Assembly: GCA_046496815.1 (NCBI GenBank) | Contig: JAWOGN010000229.1 | Location: 1-22,961, forward strand | Source: JAWOGN01 sp046496815 | GTDB taxonomy: Bacteria > Desulfobacterota > DSM-4660 > Desulfatiglandales > Desulfatiglandaceae | DNA: 22,961 nucleotides | Direction: 5' to 3' | Shown here: positions 7,570-16,106 of the stretch, piece by piece | How positions within the stretch are numbered: position 1 is the first letter of the stretch | How the letters are laid out: each line of letters begins with the position of its first letter | The notes under the pieces: model-generated | Told to the model about the DNA's origin: nothing | What the model saw: only the letters and a program-made list of their open reading frames with translations | Databases searched by the model: none | Position numbers and translations under genes: made by a program

Positions 7570-8919
7570 ATGAGTCCCCATGAAGTAAATATAAAGCAAA
7601 TGCGGGAACAGGCCACTTTGATTTTTGACGCAGCGCTTCGGGCGGTGGATCCGGAGGAAGCCGTCTTTCGCCATGTAAAAAGGAACGGAGACACCGTTGA
7701 GATTGGGGATAAAATACTGCATCTTAATCACTATGACAGAATCCTCGTGGTGGGTGCCGGCAAAGCGGACGCCCCCATGGCCAAGGCCGTGGAAGCCATC
7801 CTGGGAAAAAGAATTACAGACGGTGTCATTGTCGTGAAGGAAGGCCACGGGCTGCCTCTGGAGCACATTCAAATTCATGAGGCCGGGCATCCCGTACCTG
7901 ACAGACGTGGCATTGCCGGTACCGAAGATGTCCTTTCACTCATAACCGGCGCTCGAAAAAGTGACCTGATCATTTGTTTGATTTCCGGGGGCGCATCAGC
8001 ATTGCTGGTGGCGCCTGTGGCGGGTGTCAGCCTTGAGGCGAAGCAAGAGGTTACGCGGCTTCTTTTGGCGTGCGGAGCAACCATTCACGAAATCAATACC
8101 GTGAGAAAACATCTCTCCAGAGCCAAAGGGGGGGGGTTGGCACGCCTGGCCCATCCCGCCACCCTGATAAGCCTCATCCTTTCCGATGTGGTGGGAGACA
8201 ATCTGGATGTCATTGGATCAGGGCCTACCGTCCCCGACTCCAGCACCTTTCAACAAGCAGCGCAGGTTCTCAAGGGCTATGGCATTTGGGATCAGGTTCC
8301 CCATTCCGTAAGACGGCACATCGAAGGCGGCACACACGGAAGGGTGGCTGAAACCCCTAAACCGGGGGACCCCGATTTTGAAAAAGACGCATGGGAACTT
8401 GTGGGCACCAATCTCCAGGCACTCACGGCTGCGAGTGAAGAAGCGGAGCGACAGGGATATCGACCCCTGATCCTTTCCGCAATGGTCGAGGGAGAAACGC
8501 GGGATGTGGCCAAAGTGCACATTGCCATCGCAAAAGAAGTAGTTTTATCAGGCCATCCGATTTCACCGCCGGCGTGCATTCTCTCCGGAGGAGAGACCAC
8601 GGTCACGCTCCAGGGCAAGGGAAAAGGCGGACGCAATCAGGAGTTTGTGCTGGCATCCGCCATCGCCCTTGAGCGGGAAAAACGCATTGTCATTTTGAGC
8701 GGTGGGACAGATGGGACGGATGGCCCAACCGATGCAGCCGGCGCCATCGCCGATGACACAACCTTGGCGCGGGCGAGCAAAAAAGGCCTCGATCCCTTGG
8801 ATCACTTAAAGCGAAACGATGCCTACCCCTTCTTTCAGGAGTTGGGTGACCTATTGATCACAGGCCCCACCCGCACCAATGTAATGGATGTTCGGATCGT
8901 TCTGGTGGGAAAGGACTGA
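7570..8919 (+). CDS. gckA: Glycerate 2-kinase (GckA/TtuD type, MOFRL family)
   Basis: 449 aa cytoplasmic kinase that phosphorylates D-glycerate, normally to 2-phosphoglycerate, feeding glycolysis/gluconeogenesis next to PEP synthase. The N-terminal DUF4147 domain (about 10-235) shows VGAGKADAPMAKAVE (61-75), SGGASALL (139-146), RKHLSRAKGG and LSDVVGDNLDVIGSGPTVPD. The C-terminal MOFRL domain (about 325-445) shows SGGETTV, GKGGRNQEFVL and GGTDGTDGPTDAAGA. Length fits the family (about 420-450 aa). ATG 7570 has AAGGAG 9 nt upstream; the frame also allows TTG 7546, which is less likely. It stands 240 nt upstream of the acyl-CoA synthetase genes on the same strand. Confidence 0.93.
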   Translation: MSPHEVNIKQMREQATLIFDAALRAVDPEEAVFRHVKRNGDTVEIGDKILHLNHYDRILVVGAGKADAPMAKAVEAILGKRITDGVIVVKEGHGLPLEHIQIHEAGHPVPDRRGIAGTEDVLSLITGARKSDLIICLISGGASALLVAPVAGVSLEAKQEVTRLLLACGATIHEINTVRKHLSRAKGGGLARLAHPATLISLILSDVVGDNLDVIGSGPTVPDSSTFQQAAQVLKGYGIWDQVPHSVRRHIEGGTHGRVAETPKPGDPDFEKDAWELVGTNLQALTAASEEAERQGYRPLILSAMVEGETRDVAKVHIAIAKEVVLSGHPISPPACILSGGETTVTLQGKGKGGRNQEFVLASAIALEREKRIVILSGGTDGTDGPTDAAGAIADDTTLARASKKGLDPLDHLKRNDAYPFFQELGDLLITGPTRTNVMDVRIVLVGKD

Positions 8920-9075
8920 GCCGGGCGACGACCACCTTTGCCATCGGGCGCTCCGCCTGCTTCTCGGCTGAGGATCTTCGCGGTGCGAGGGTCATTTCGG
9001 CCAGGTCATCGGGGAGCACAAAACGCTTGAAAGTGATCGAGATTTGACGATCATTTTTGCATCTGCTTCAGGGTC

Positions 9076-9099
9076 GTGCCGCCGGGAACGCGGCGGCAC
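9076..9099. repeat. Strong GC hairpin upstream of acdA
   Basis: A perfect 9-bp inverted repeat, GTGCCGCCG and CGGCGGCAC, around a 6-nt loop, ending 59 nt before the acdA start. It could end the glycerate kinase transcript or act in the leader of the next gene, but no T tract follows. Confidence 0.5.
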
Positions 9100-9158
9100 C
9101 GTGTGTTCTTTGGCCGATTGCCGGAATTCTTGTGCGGATTTTATCGAAGGAGGAAACA

Positions 9159-10526
9159 GTGAGCTTTCGCAAATTGTTTGAACCCAAAACCATGGCCGTC
9201 ATTGGCATTTCTTTAAGCAATGATCGGCATCCCGCCAATGTTGTCTGTTACAAAAACCAGCTCAGATATCCGGTCAGGGTCTTTCCCGTTAACCCGCGAG
9301 GGGGGATGCTGCAGGGAGAAAAGGTATTTAGAAACATTTCCGAGGTTCCGGAAAAGGTTGATCTGGCAGTGATCGCCGTTCGTGCCGAGCAAGTTCCGGA
9401 TACTGTGAAGGACTGCATTGAGGCTCACGTAGCGGGTGCGGCGGTGATCTCGGGAGGTTTTTCTGAAAGCGGTCGGAAGGATTTACAGGATCGAATTGTG
9501 GCCATCGCGAAGGAAGCCGAGTTCCCGCTCATTGGGCCGAATTGTCTGGGCATCTATTCTCCGGCTTATGTGGATACTTTTTTCCTTCCAAGTGAACGCT
9601 TTGTGAGGCCTGAACTCGGGAGCGTGGCCGTCATAAGCCAGAGCGGAGGCATTTTGGTCGATCTCATGGTCAAGTTTGCCCAGGAGGGTGTAGGTCTTTC
9701 TCTGGGAGTCAGCATTGGCAACAAAGCCTTGATCCGAGAGGTTGATTTGCTGCGGTACTTGAAAAGAGAAAAAAGGACAAAGGTGGTCGCGTTCTATGTG
9801 GAGGGGTTTGAAAAAAATGAAGGTCGGGATTTTGTCTTGGCCGCCGGCGAATATCCCAAGCCGGTCATTGTCCTTAAGGCGGGCAAAAGTCCCGGCGGAA
9901 CCCGGGCTGTTTCCAGCCACACGGCATCACTTGCCGGAGACTACGAGGTTTTCTCAGAGGTGCTCTCTCAGTACGGCATCGTCGAAGCCAAAAACGAATT
10001 TGAGATGCTCTCTTTCTGTGAGTCCCTGAGCTGCTATCAAAAATCTATTGAAGGTAAGATCGGTATCATTACCGGAAGTGGCGGTCATGGCGCCCTGTCC
10101 GTTGATGTGTGCGCTGATCAAGATCTTACCGTCCCGAATCTGACGGCTCAACTCCAACACGCAATTCAGGAAAAACTCTCACCCAGCATACAGTCGATCG
10201 CCGCTACGGGCAATCCCATCGATCTCACGGGAAGTGCGGTGGATGATGACTTTGTCGCGGCGGCGAGTGTATTGAGCGACTCGCCGGAGGTTGACTGTGT
10301 GATCGTTTTGCTTTTACCCTATTTGCCTGGAATTACTTCGGATCTTGGGGCAAGGTTGAGTCAGGTCTCCCGCAGAGCCGGCAAACCCTTGGTGGCCTAT
10401 GTACCGCACGTGGAGAAATTTCGAATGCTGATTGAGGGTTTTGAACTCAACCAGGTGCCTGTATCCCCATCCATCGAGGGTGCCGTGCTTATGACTGAGG
10501 CCATGAGGAGGTGTCGGCCATGCTGA
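9159..10526 (+). CDS. acdA: ADP-forming acyl-CoA (acetyl-CoA) synthetase, alpha subunit
   Basis: 455 aa. With the beta subunit it interconverts acyl-CoA + ADP + Pi and acid + ATP + CoA, giving substrate-level ATP from acetyl-CoA in many archaea and anaerobic bacteria, or activating acids in reverse. Domain order: CoA-binding Rossmann domain (1-130; AVIGIS near the start, PLIGPNCLGIYSP at its end), then succinyl-CoA-ligase-like domains with AVISQSGG and SIGNKA. The phosphorylated His254 lies in SSHTASLAGDYEVF. The C-terminal part has GSGGHGALSVD and GNPIDLTG. Start: GTG 9159 with AAGGAGG 5 nt upstream; the open frame continues 34 codons upstream but those residues are not family-like. It overlaps acdB by 7 nt. 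Substrate (acetate, aryl or branched acid) cannot be read from sequence. Confidence 0.92.
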   Translation: MSFRKLFEPKTMAVIGISLSNDRHPANVVCYKNQLRYPVRVFPVNPRGGMLQGEKVFRNISEVPEKVDLAVIAVRAEQVPDTVKDCIEAHVAGAAVISGGFSESGRKDLQDRIVAIAKEAEFPLIGPNCLGIYSPAYVDTFFLPSERFVRPELGSVAVISQSGGILVDLMVKFAQEGVGLSLGVSIGNKALIREVDLLRYLKREKRTKVVAFYVEGFEKNEGRDFVLAAGEYPKPVIVLKAGKSPGGTRAVSSHTASLAGDYEVFSEVLSQYGIVEAKNEFEMLSFCESLSCYQKSIEGKIGIITGSGGHGALSVDVCADQDLTVPNLTAQLQHAIQEKLSPSIQSIAATGNPIDLTGSAVDDDFVAAASVLSDSPEVDCVIVLLLPYLPGITSDLGARLSQVSRRAGKPLVAYVPHVEKFRMLIEGFELNQVPVSPSIEGAVLMTEAMRRCRPC

Positions 10527-11215
10527 AAAAAGAGGCAAGAATGATCTTCGCTGCATCGGAAAAAATCGGCTGGGTTCTGGAACCGGAAGCCAAACGTCTA
10601 CTGTCTCTCTCCGGAATTGACATCCCTAAATTTCACTGGGCCAAGAGTTTGGAGGAATCTATTCAGTTTGCGGGAAAAATTGGTTATCCCGTTGTGGCCA
10701 AAATCGTTTCGCCAAAGGCGCTTCACAAGTCCGATCTAGGGGGAGTGGTTGTGGGGATAGACAGTGATAAAAAATTGACTGAGGTCTATCAAACTTTTAA
10801 ATCCCTTGAAGGTTTTGCGGGCATCTTGGTTGAGGAAATGGTTTCCGGAATCGAGATGATCGTGGGAGCCAAATTGGATTACCAATTCGGCCCAGTGATC
10901 ATGTTGGGTATGGGGGGGACGGCGGTCGAAATATACCGGGATACCACCTTAAGGATGGCGCCTCTCAGACAGCAGGACGTCACCTCGATGTTAAGTGCCC
11001 TCAAAGGTCACAAGTTACTTAGGGGCTACAGGGGCTCCGCATCTTTGAATCAAGCGGCATTGGCCAAAACACTCATGGCCTTTTCAGACTTAGTTATGGA
11101 ACTTGGCGAGTATTTCGAATCTATGGATCTAAATCCGCTCATGTGTTCGCCGAAACGGTGTGTTGTGGCGGATGCCAGAATAATGCTTAAAAGAAAAGGG
11201 GCCAAAAACGAGTAA
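10520..11215 (+). CDS. acdB: ADP-forming acyl-CoA (acetyl-CoA) synthetase, beta subunit
   Basis: 231 aa ATP-grasp subunit that takes the phosphoryl group from the alpha subunit and passes it to ADP. Seen: N-terminal SLSGIDIPK, YPVVAKIVSPKALHKSDLGG with the conserved His69, EEMVSGIEMIVGAKLDYQFG, MLGMGGTAVEIYRD and C-terminal MDLNPLM. Size matches free-standing ACD beta subunits (about 230 aa), whereas many bacteria have alpha and beta fused. ATG 10520 has AGGAGG 8 nt upstream and overlaps the end of acdA by 7 nt; GTG 10511 in frame is less likely because it lies inside the ribosome binding site. Translational coupling suggests stoichiometric synthesis. Confidence 0.93.
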   Translation: MLKKEARMIFAASEKIGWVLEPEAKRLLSLSGIDIPKFHWAKSLEESIQFAGKIGYPVVAKIVSPKALHKSDLGGVVVGIDSDKKLTEVYQTFKSLEGFAGILVEEMVSGIEMIVGAKLDYQFGPVIMLGMGGTAVEIYRDTTLRMAPLRQQDVTSMLSALKGHKLLRGYRGSASLNQAALAKTLMAFSDLVMELGEYFESMDLNPLMCSPKRCVVADARIMLKRKGAKNE

Positions 11216-11268
11216 CCGCACACGTTCAGGGTATCGGGGCGATTGTCCGATCCCGGTTCGGTAAAACT

Positions 11269-11287
11269 GCGGCGCCGGGCACGCCGC
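11269..11287. repeat. GC-rich inverted repeat after acdB
   Basis: GCGGCG/CGCCGC around a 7-nt loop in the 185-nt gap before the glycosyltransferase gene. It is similar in character to the hairpin at 9076-9099, but the sequences are not copies of one another. Confidence 0.4.
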
Positions 11288-11328
11288 TCGGGGGTCAATT
11301 GGCTTTTTCGATTCACTTTTCCAATGCG

Positions 11329-11362
11329 GCTTCACGACTCGACGATGCCCGGAAGCTTTTTT
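11329..11362 (+). terminator. Intrinsic terminator candidate between acdB and glycosyltransferase gene
   Basis: GCTTC (11329-11333) and GAAGC (11352-11356), 18-nt loop, followed directly by six T (11357-11362). It probably ends the acdAB transcript; being 22 nt before the next ribosome binding site, it could also act as a leader attenuator. Confidence 0.45.
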
Positions 11363-11400
11363 AGTGTGCCAAATCAATATCGCAAAAAGGAGGCTACCCA

Positions 11401-12657
11401 ATGCATTATGACACCGGTCTTCGGAATTACACTTCCAAAAGGCTCGAGGAAATCGAATCCGCCGACATCCTTGTGGGGATCCCATGTTATAACAACGAAA
11501 AAACGATCGCCCACGTGATTCAAATGGTCACACACGGCCTTGCCAAGTATTACAGGGAACAAAGGAGTGTAATTTTTATCGCCGATGGGGGTTCGACGGA
11601 CGACACCCGGGAAGTGTCGAAGGACTTCGAGATCAAACCCTGGCAGGAAAAAATTATTTCGATCTACCGGGGTCCGGGCGGAAAAGGAACCGCGCTTCGG
11701 TCTATCTTTGAAGCGGCGGAGCGACTCAAGGTTCGGGCTTGTGCGGTGGTGGACTCAGACCTTCGGAGTATCACGTCGGATTGGGTTCAACACCTTCTTG
11801 ACCCGGTACTCAGCAATGGCTATCAGTTTGTTGCACCCGTCTACCTCAGACACAAGTATGATGGGACCATCACAAACAACATCGTTTATAACCTGACCCG
11901 CGCACTCTACGGCAAGCGCATCCGACAACCCATCGGGGGTGACTTCGCCGTATCCAGGGATTTGGCCAAGTTCTATGTCGCGCAAGATGTCTGGGAAACG
12001 GACGTCGCACGATACGGAATCGACATCTGGATGACGACAAACGCCATTACCCAAGGCGTTCGGATTTGTCAGTCAAATTTGGGTGTTAAAATTCACGATG
12101 CCAAAGATCCGGGTCAGCATTTGGGGCCCATGTTCCGTCAAGTCGTCTGGACCCTCTGCTATCTGATGGAACGTTTTGAGAACTATTGGAAAGGGGTTGT
12201 GAACAGCGAACCTGTAGAAACCTTCGGGCATGAAGGATATGTGGAGCCGGAGCCCGTCCACGTGAATCTCGAGGGGATGATAGAGCACTTTAAAATCGGC
12301 TTCCAACAGTTTTCTCCCCTCTGGAAGGATATTTTCTGCGAGACGTGCTTCGGGGAGATCCGGAAAAGTGCGGAAATGGAACCGGATAACTTTTATTTTT
12401 CGACGGATGCCTGGGTTCAAATCCTTTATGAGCTTGCAGCTACCTTTCATGCTTGGAGTGTCAACCGTTACAAGTTGATTGATGTGATGACACCGCTCTA
12501 TTATGCGAGAGTTGCCTCATTCGTTCGACAGACCTGGGACATGTCATCTCAGGAAGCCGAAGAGCTCGTTGAGGAGCAGGCAATAAAATTCGAAACGCAT
12601 AAGGACCATCTGATTCGTGTATGGGACGAGAAGTTCGCTCAGAAAGGAAGCGCATAG
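11401..12657 (+). CDS. Glycosyltransferase, GT2/GT81/GT78-like (possible glucosylglycerate-type synthase)
   Basis: 418 aa soluble GT-A enzyme. Residues 20-130 are the nucleotide-sugar domain: ILVGIPCYNNEKTIAHVI, ADGGSTDDT, GPGGKGTALRS and the metal-binding D118-S-D120 in VVDSDLRSITSDWV. Then come IRQPIGGDFAVSRD and YGIDIWMTTNAITQGVRI. The QP-GG and YGID motifs are shared with mannosylglycerate synthase (GT78) and glucosyl-3-phosphoglycerate synthase (GT81). There is no signal peptide or membrane helix. About 150 C-terminal residues (265-418), mostly helical, go beyond the catalytic core. AAAGGAGG lies 7 nt before ATG 11401. The acceptor is inferred only: glycerate or phosphoglycerate would fit the glycerate kinase 2.5 kb upstream. 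An envelope-glycan role is also possible. Confidence 0.8.
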   Translation: MHYDTGLRNYTSKRLEEIESADILVGIPCYNNEKTIAHVIQMVTHGLAKYYREQRSVIFIADGGSTDDTREVSKDFEIKPWQEKIISIYRGPGGKGTALRSIFEAAERLKVRACAVVDSDLRSITSDWVQHLLDPVLSNGYQFVAPVYLRHKYDGTITNNIVYNLTRALYGKRIRQPIGGDFAVSRDLAKFYVAQDVWETDVARYGIDIWMTTNAITQGVRICQSNLGVKIHDAKDPGQHLGPMFRQVVWTLCYLMERFENYWKGVVNSEPVETFGHEGYVEPEPVHVNLEGMIEHFKIGFQQFSPLWKDIFCETCFGEIRKSAEMEPDNFYFSTDAWVQILYELAATFHAWSVNRYKLIDVMTPLYYARVASFVRQTWDMSSQEAEELVEEQAIKFETHKDHLIRVWDEKFAQKGSA

Positions 12658-12669
12658 ATACCGGTATCT
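12656..12669. repeat. Perfect 14-bp palindrome over the glycosyltransferase stop codon
   Basis: AGATACCGGTATCT reads the same on both strands and overlaps the TAG stop. It lies in the 96-nt gap between convergent genes, where no standard terminator was found. Function unknown; it may be a binding site or chance. Confidence 0.4.
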
Positions 12670-12753
12670 CGCATCCGCAATAGTCCTTTGTCCCGACCCA
12701 GACCGGGTTATTAAGTTAGCGGCATTGTCACGAACGCTTACAACAGACGGAGG

Positions 12754-13875
12754 TTATTCAAAAAAGCAAAGCGGAAGCTGGTCGGCCACGATGAACCCTT
12801 CCGTGGTGGGTATGATTCTATCCCCTTTGACTTGCAGCAGCCCCAAATGCTGCAATCTCGAAAGCACGCGGACTGAAAATGGGTTGCTTTCAATCTGTTG
12901 GGCCTCAAATCCGTCGCGGGTTCTCAGGCCGAGCGCAATACATTCCAGTTTGATTTGTTCGTCCGTCAAGTTCTCGCATCCTTCAATCGGTGCCTTTCGG
13001 GACTCCAAAGCCAAACAGTACTGCCTGACGGAGCTCAAATTCCACCATCGCGTCCTTTCCTGAAACGAATGCGCTGAAGGACCGAGGCCCAAGTACGGCA
13101 CGTGGTGCCAATATTTTAAATTGTGTCGAGAATAGTATGCCGCTTCCCTGGCAAAATTTGAAACCTCATAGTGAAGATACCCATGATGCTCAAGCATCTC
13201 CGATGTGGTCATGAAAAAAGCGCGCGCTTTCTCCTCGTGCAAAGGTTTCATCAACCGCTTTTCCGTCATTTGCCAAAAAGGCGTTCCTTTCTCGAGGGTA
13301 AGCTGGTAGCAGGAGATATGTTCGGGTTGCACTGCCAATGCGTCCTCCAGCGTTTTGATCCAGCCCTTCAGGGACTGCCCTTCGATACCGTAGATGAGAT
13401 CTATCCCAACATTGGCAAATCCACAGGCTCTCAGATTTCTGAGGGCGCTTAAGGCATCTTCGGCCGTATGTCTCCTGCCCAAGAAAACCAACTCCGGTTC
13501 ATCAAAAGACTGTACGCCTACGTTCACCCTGTTAAAGCCCAGCATTTTAAGATCTCTTGTTTTTTCCAGCGTTAGATCCCGCGGGTTTGCTTCAATCGTG
13601 AGTTCGGTATCTGAAGCGACGTCGAAGTAACTGAAAACATACCTTAATATCGCTTCGAGTTCTTTGACCCGAAGTGACGTCGGAGTTCCGCCACCCAGGT
13701 ACAGGCTATCAAACGATTCGAATCGGGTTTTGTAGCGCGCCATTTCCTTCCTCAACGCCGCCAACCATCTGGAGACGAGAGAAAAGGATGCAATCGAATA
13801 AAATTTGCAATAAGGGCACTTTTTTTCACAGAAGGGTATGTGTATGTAAAGGCCGGGATGCTGGAATAGGTTCAC
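12754..13875 (-). CDS. hemW: HemW, heme chaperone, radical-SAM family
   Basis: 373 aa, 'oxygen-independent coproporphyrinogen-III oxidase-like' family. HemW binds heme and delivers it to respiratory enzymes; it is not a true HemN. The N-terminus LYIHIPFCEKKCPYCKFYS carries the [4Fe-4S]/SAM cysteines C16-x3-C20-x2-C23. Also seen: LYLGGGTPTSL, TIEANPRDLT, FNRVNVGVQSFDE, GIDLIYGIEGQ, the heme-site HNLKYW and the YLGLGPSAHSF motif. The C-terminal HemN_C winged domain is present. HemN itself has an extra N-terminal cysteine and an extension, both missing here. The start is GTG 13875 with a weak ribosome binding site; an in-frame TAG seven codons upstream leaves no alternative. It is 102 nt behind lepA, a common neighbour in many bacteria. 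Confidence 0.93.
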   Translation of the reverse strand: MNLFQHPGLYIHIPFCEKKCPYCKFYSIASFSLVSRWLAALRKEMARYKTRFESFDSLYLGGGTPTSLRVKELEAILRYVFSYFDVASDTELTIEANPRDLTLEKTRDLKMLGFNRVNVGVQSFDEPELVFLGRRHTAEDALSALRNLRACGFANVGIDLIYGIEGQSLKGWIKTLEDALAVQPEHISCYQLTLEKGTPFWQMTEKRLMKPLHEEKARAFFMTTSEMLEHHGYLHYEVSNFAREAAYYSRHNLKYWHHVPYLGLGPSAHSFQERTRWWNLSSVRQYCLALESRKAPIEGCENLTDEQIKLECIALGLRTRDGFEAQQIESNPFSVRVLSRLQHLGLLQVKGDRIIPTTEGFIVADQLPLCFFE

Positions 13876-13977
13876 GGTTGTCGGCGCCCAATTCTATAGT
13901 GGAAAGGCAAAATTCCTGGCCGGAGATAATATCCGGGATGATGAATATTTACACGAACTGTCCGCTTCATGCGCCGA

Positions 13978-15774
13978 CTATTTCGATTCTGCTTTGAACA
14001 CGGCCACAAAAGCGCTCTGAGGGATTGCGACCGAACCGATCATTTTCATTCGCTTCTTTCCCTTTTTTTGTTTTTCAAGCAGCTTGCGTTTTCGGGTGAT
14101 ATCCCCGCCATAACACTTGGCTGTCACGTCTTTTCGAAAAGGTGAGATGGTTGAACGCGCGACGATCGTTCCGCCGATGGCACCCTGAATGGGAATCTTG
14201 AACATATGCCTCGGAATTTCTTCTTTTAGCCGTTCACACGCATGAAGCGCGCGGTGTCTTGCGCGATCTTTGTGAACAATCTGAGAAAGTGCGTCCACTC
14301 TTTCTCCGTTCACAAGAATATCCAACTTCACGAGATCATCCTCTCGGTAATCAAGAAACTCATAATCCATCGAACCATAGCCCTGGGTTACGGTCTTCAG
14401 TCGATCATAAAAATCGTATATGACCTCGGCCAAAGGCATTTCAAACCGCACTTCGATTCTACCGGGCGTCGGATAATTGAATCGGGCATTTACACCTCTT
14501 CGCTCCAAGCAAAGATCCATCACTGCGCCCATGTAACGCTCGGGGATAAAAATGCTTGTACGAATAAAAGGTTCCATCGCCTTTTCAATGGTGACAGGAT
14601 CCGGATAGTATAAGGGATTGTCTACCCGGATGGTTTCTCCGTTTGTCAATAGAAAATGGTATTCTACTGTGGGGACCGTCATGATGATGGATTGGCCGAA
14701 CTCCCGCTCCAGTCGTTCCTGAACGATCTCCAGGTGCAAGAGGCCCAGAAAGCCACAGCGAAACCCCATGCCCAGGGCCGCGGAGGAATCCTTCTGATAC
14801 ACCAGTGCCGCGTCGTTCAGTTTGTATTTTTCGAGTGCGTCAACGAGGCTCTGGTAGTCTTCCGAGGAAACAGGGTAGATAGAAGAAAAGACAACGGGCT
14901 TCACCTCCCTGAAACCCGGCAGAGGTTCCGAAGCCGGGTTGGACTCCGACGTCATCGTATCGCCGATCCGTATGTCACTGACCGTTTTAATACCGGCGAT
15001 CACATAACCCACTTCACCCGCGCTGAGGATATCCTTGGACACCCTTTTCAGCCGAAAGATACCCACCTCTTCAACTTTATGGACAGCGCCGTTGGACATG
15101 AGTCGGATTGTATCGCCGGGGCGAACACTGCCCGAAAAAATCCGCAAACTGACAATCGTTCCGCGGAAAGGATCATAATTTGCATCGAATATCAACCCCT
15201 TCAAAGCTTCGTCGGTTCGACCTCCGGGTGCTGGAACCTGCGTTGTAATCGCCTCCAGCACCGCCTCAATACCGGTACCATTCTTGGCGGAGCAGAGAAT
15301 AACGGTATCGGAATCAAGACCCAGATCCACTTCGATCTGCTCCTTCACCGCTTCTATGTCTGCAGAGGGGAGATCGATTTTGTTGATAACCGGAATGACG
15401 GTGAGATTCTGTTCCATGGCTGCATAAAGATTGGCCACAGTCTGGGCTTCTACACCCTGTGCGGCATCCACCAGAAGAAGCACGCCCTCACTCGAGGCGA
15501 GGGCTCGTGAGACTTCATAGGAAAAGTCAACATGTCCCGGGGTATCAATCAAATTGAGTTCAAACGCTTCCCCTTTGCTGTTGATATAAGGGAGCGTTAC
15601 CGTCTGGCTTTTAATCGTGATGCCCCGCTCTCTCTCAATGTCCATGTTGTCCAAAATTTGATCCCGAAAATTTCGATCCTCCACGAGATGCGTCAATTGA
15701 ATCAGGCGATCGGCAAGGGTCGATTTCCCGTGGTCAATGTGGGCTATGATACTGAAGTTTCTAATTTTGCTCAT
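13978..15774 (-). CDS. lepA: LepA / elongation factor 4, ribosome-associated GTPase
   Basis: 598 aa, full length. GTPase involved in ribosome biogenesis and initiation (formerly described as back-translocase). G1 is AHIDHGKSTLADRL (from residue 11), G2 GITIKSQTV, G3 DTPGH, G4 NKIDLP and G5 CSAKNGTG. Domain II, the two EF-G-like domains and the LepA-specific C-terminal domain follow; HKDRARHRAL, GGTIVARSTISPFRKDV and CYGGDITRKRKLLEKQK are typical. The start ATG 15774 has AGGA about 9 nt upstream. It is probably transcribed from its own promoter at about 15863-15891, with hemW downstream in the same transcript. Confidence 0.98.
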   Translation of the reverse strand: MSKIRNFSIIAHIDHGKSTLADRLIQLTHLVEDRNFRDQILDNMDIERERGITIKSQTVTLPYINSKGEAFELNLIDTPGHVDFSYEVSRALASSEGVLLLVDAAQGVEAQTVANLYAAMEQNLTVIPVINKIDLPSADIEAVKEQIEVDLGLDSDTVILCSAKNGTGIEAVLEAITTQVPAPGGRTDEALKGLIFDANYDPFRGTIVSLRIFSGSVRPGDTIRLMSNGAVHKVEEVGIFRLKRVSKDILSAGEVGYVIAGIKTVSDIRIGDTMTSESNPASEPLPGFREVKPVVFSSIYPVSSEDYQSLVDALEKYKLNDAALVYQKDSSAALGMGFRCGFLGLLHLEIVQERLEREFGQSIIMTVPTVEYHFLLTNGETIRVDNPLYYPDPVTIEKAMEPFIRTSIFIPERYMGAVMDLCLERRGVNARFNYPTPGRIEVRFEMPLAEVIYDFYDRLKTVTQGYGSMDYEFLDYREDDLVKLDILVNGERVDALSQIVHKDRARHRALHACERLKEEIPRHMFKIPIQGAIGGTIVARSTISPFRKDVTAKCYGGDITRKRKLLEKQKKGKKRMKMIGSVAIPQSAFVAVFKAESK

Positions 15775-15862
15775 CCGATACGATTCCTATGAATGGTCGG
15801 CTTTGAAAAGATCCACCCGGAGTCCAAAGAAACCGGAAGATTTCCGACCCAAGAGGAAAGTG

Positions 15863-15891
15863 TTTGTAAAACAGTGGGCGGCATTTGTCAA
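15863..15891 (-). promoter_or_regulatory. Candidate sigma-70 promoter of lepA
   Basis: On the minus strand: TTGACA (15891-15886), 17 nt, TACAAA (15868-15863). It lies just downstream of the terminator of the preceding gene and about 90 nt before the lepA start, so lepA-hemW would form a separate unit. Confidence 0.55.
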
Positions 15892-15901
15892 AAGAATCAT
15901 G

Positions 15902-15927
15902 GACAAGAAAACGCCCCTTCCGGGGCG
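15902..15927 (-). terminator. Intrinsic terminator downstream of the TPR gene
   Basis: CGCCCC/GGGGCG with a GGAA tetraloop on the minus strand, followed directly by TTTTCTTGT. It is a compact, classical rho-independent terminator about 180 nt past the TPR gene stop. Confidence 0.75.
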
Positions 15928-16106
15928 GCCATGCGGACGGCCCCTCATTCAGTCAAGCCGCTTGCCTCAGCCAAATCCACGCTTCTGGCGGGAATATCAG
16001 AGGGATGAATTAAGGGTTTTGGCGTCTCAGGGTGGGCGTAAAACCTTGTTTTTGGATTGTTCGGTGTCGCGTGGGCTTTTTCGCAGCGCTCCAAGCGGCA
16101 AGGCGC
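15928..16106. other. 3' region of the TPR gene, structured
   Basis: No gene. On the minus strand, downstream of the TPR stop, nested pairings are seen: GCGTGAGCGC (16112-16103) opposite GCGCT (16089-16085) plus CACGC (16073-16069), and GGTTTT/AAAACC (16045-16040 / 16020-16015). The first stem overlaps the stop codon. It would be a structured 3' untranslated region ahead of the terminator at 15902-15927. Confidence 0.35.

Noticed and set aside
9057..9158. 34-codon N-terminal extension of the acdA frame
   Set aside because: The segment contains the GC hairpin, lacks family similarity, and GTG 9159 has a near-perfect ribosome binding site.
14656..15510. A 284-codon open frame on the + strand
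   Set aside because: It lies wholly antisense to lepA, whose protein is conserved end to end; the + frame has no ribosome binding site and no family resemblance.
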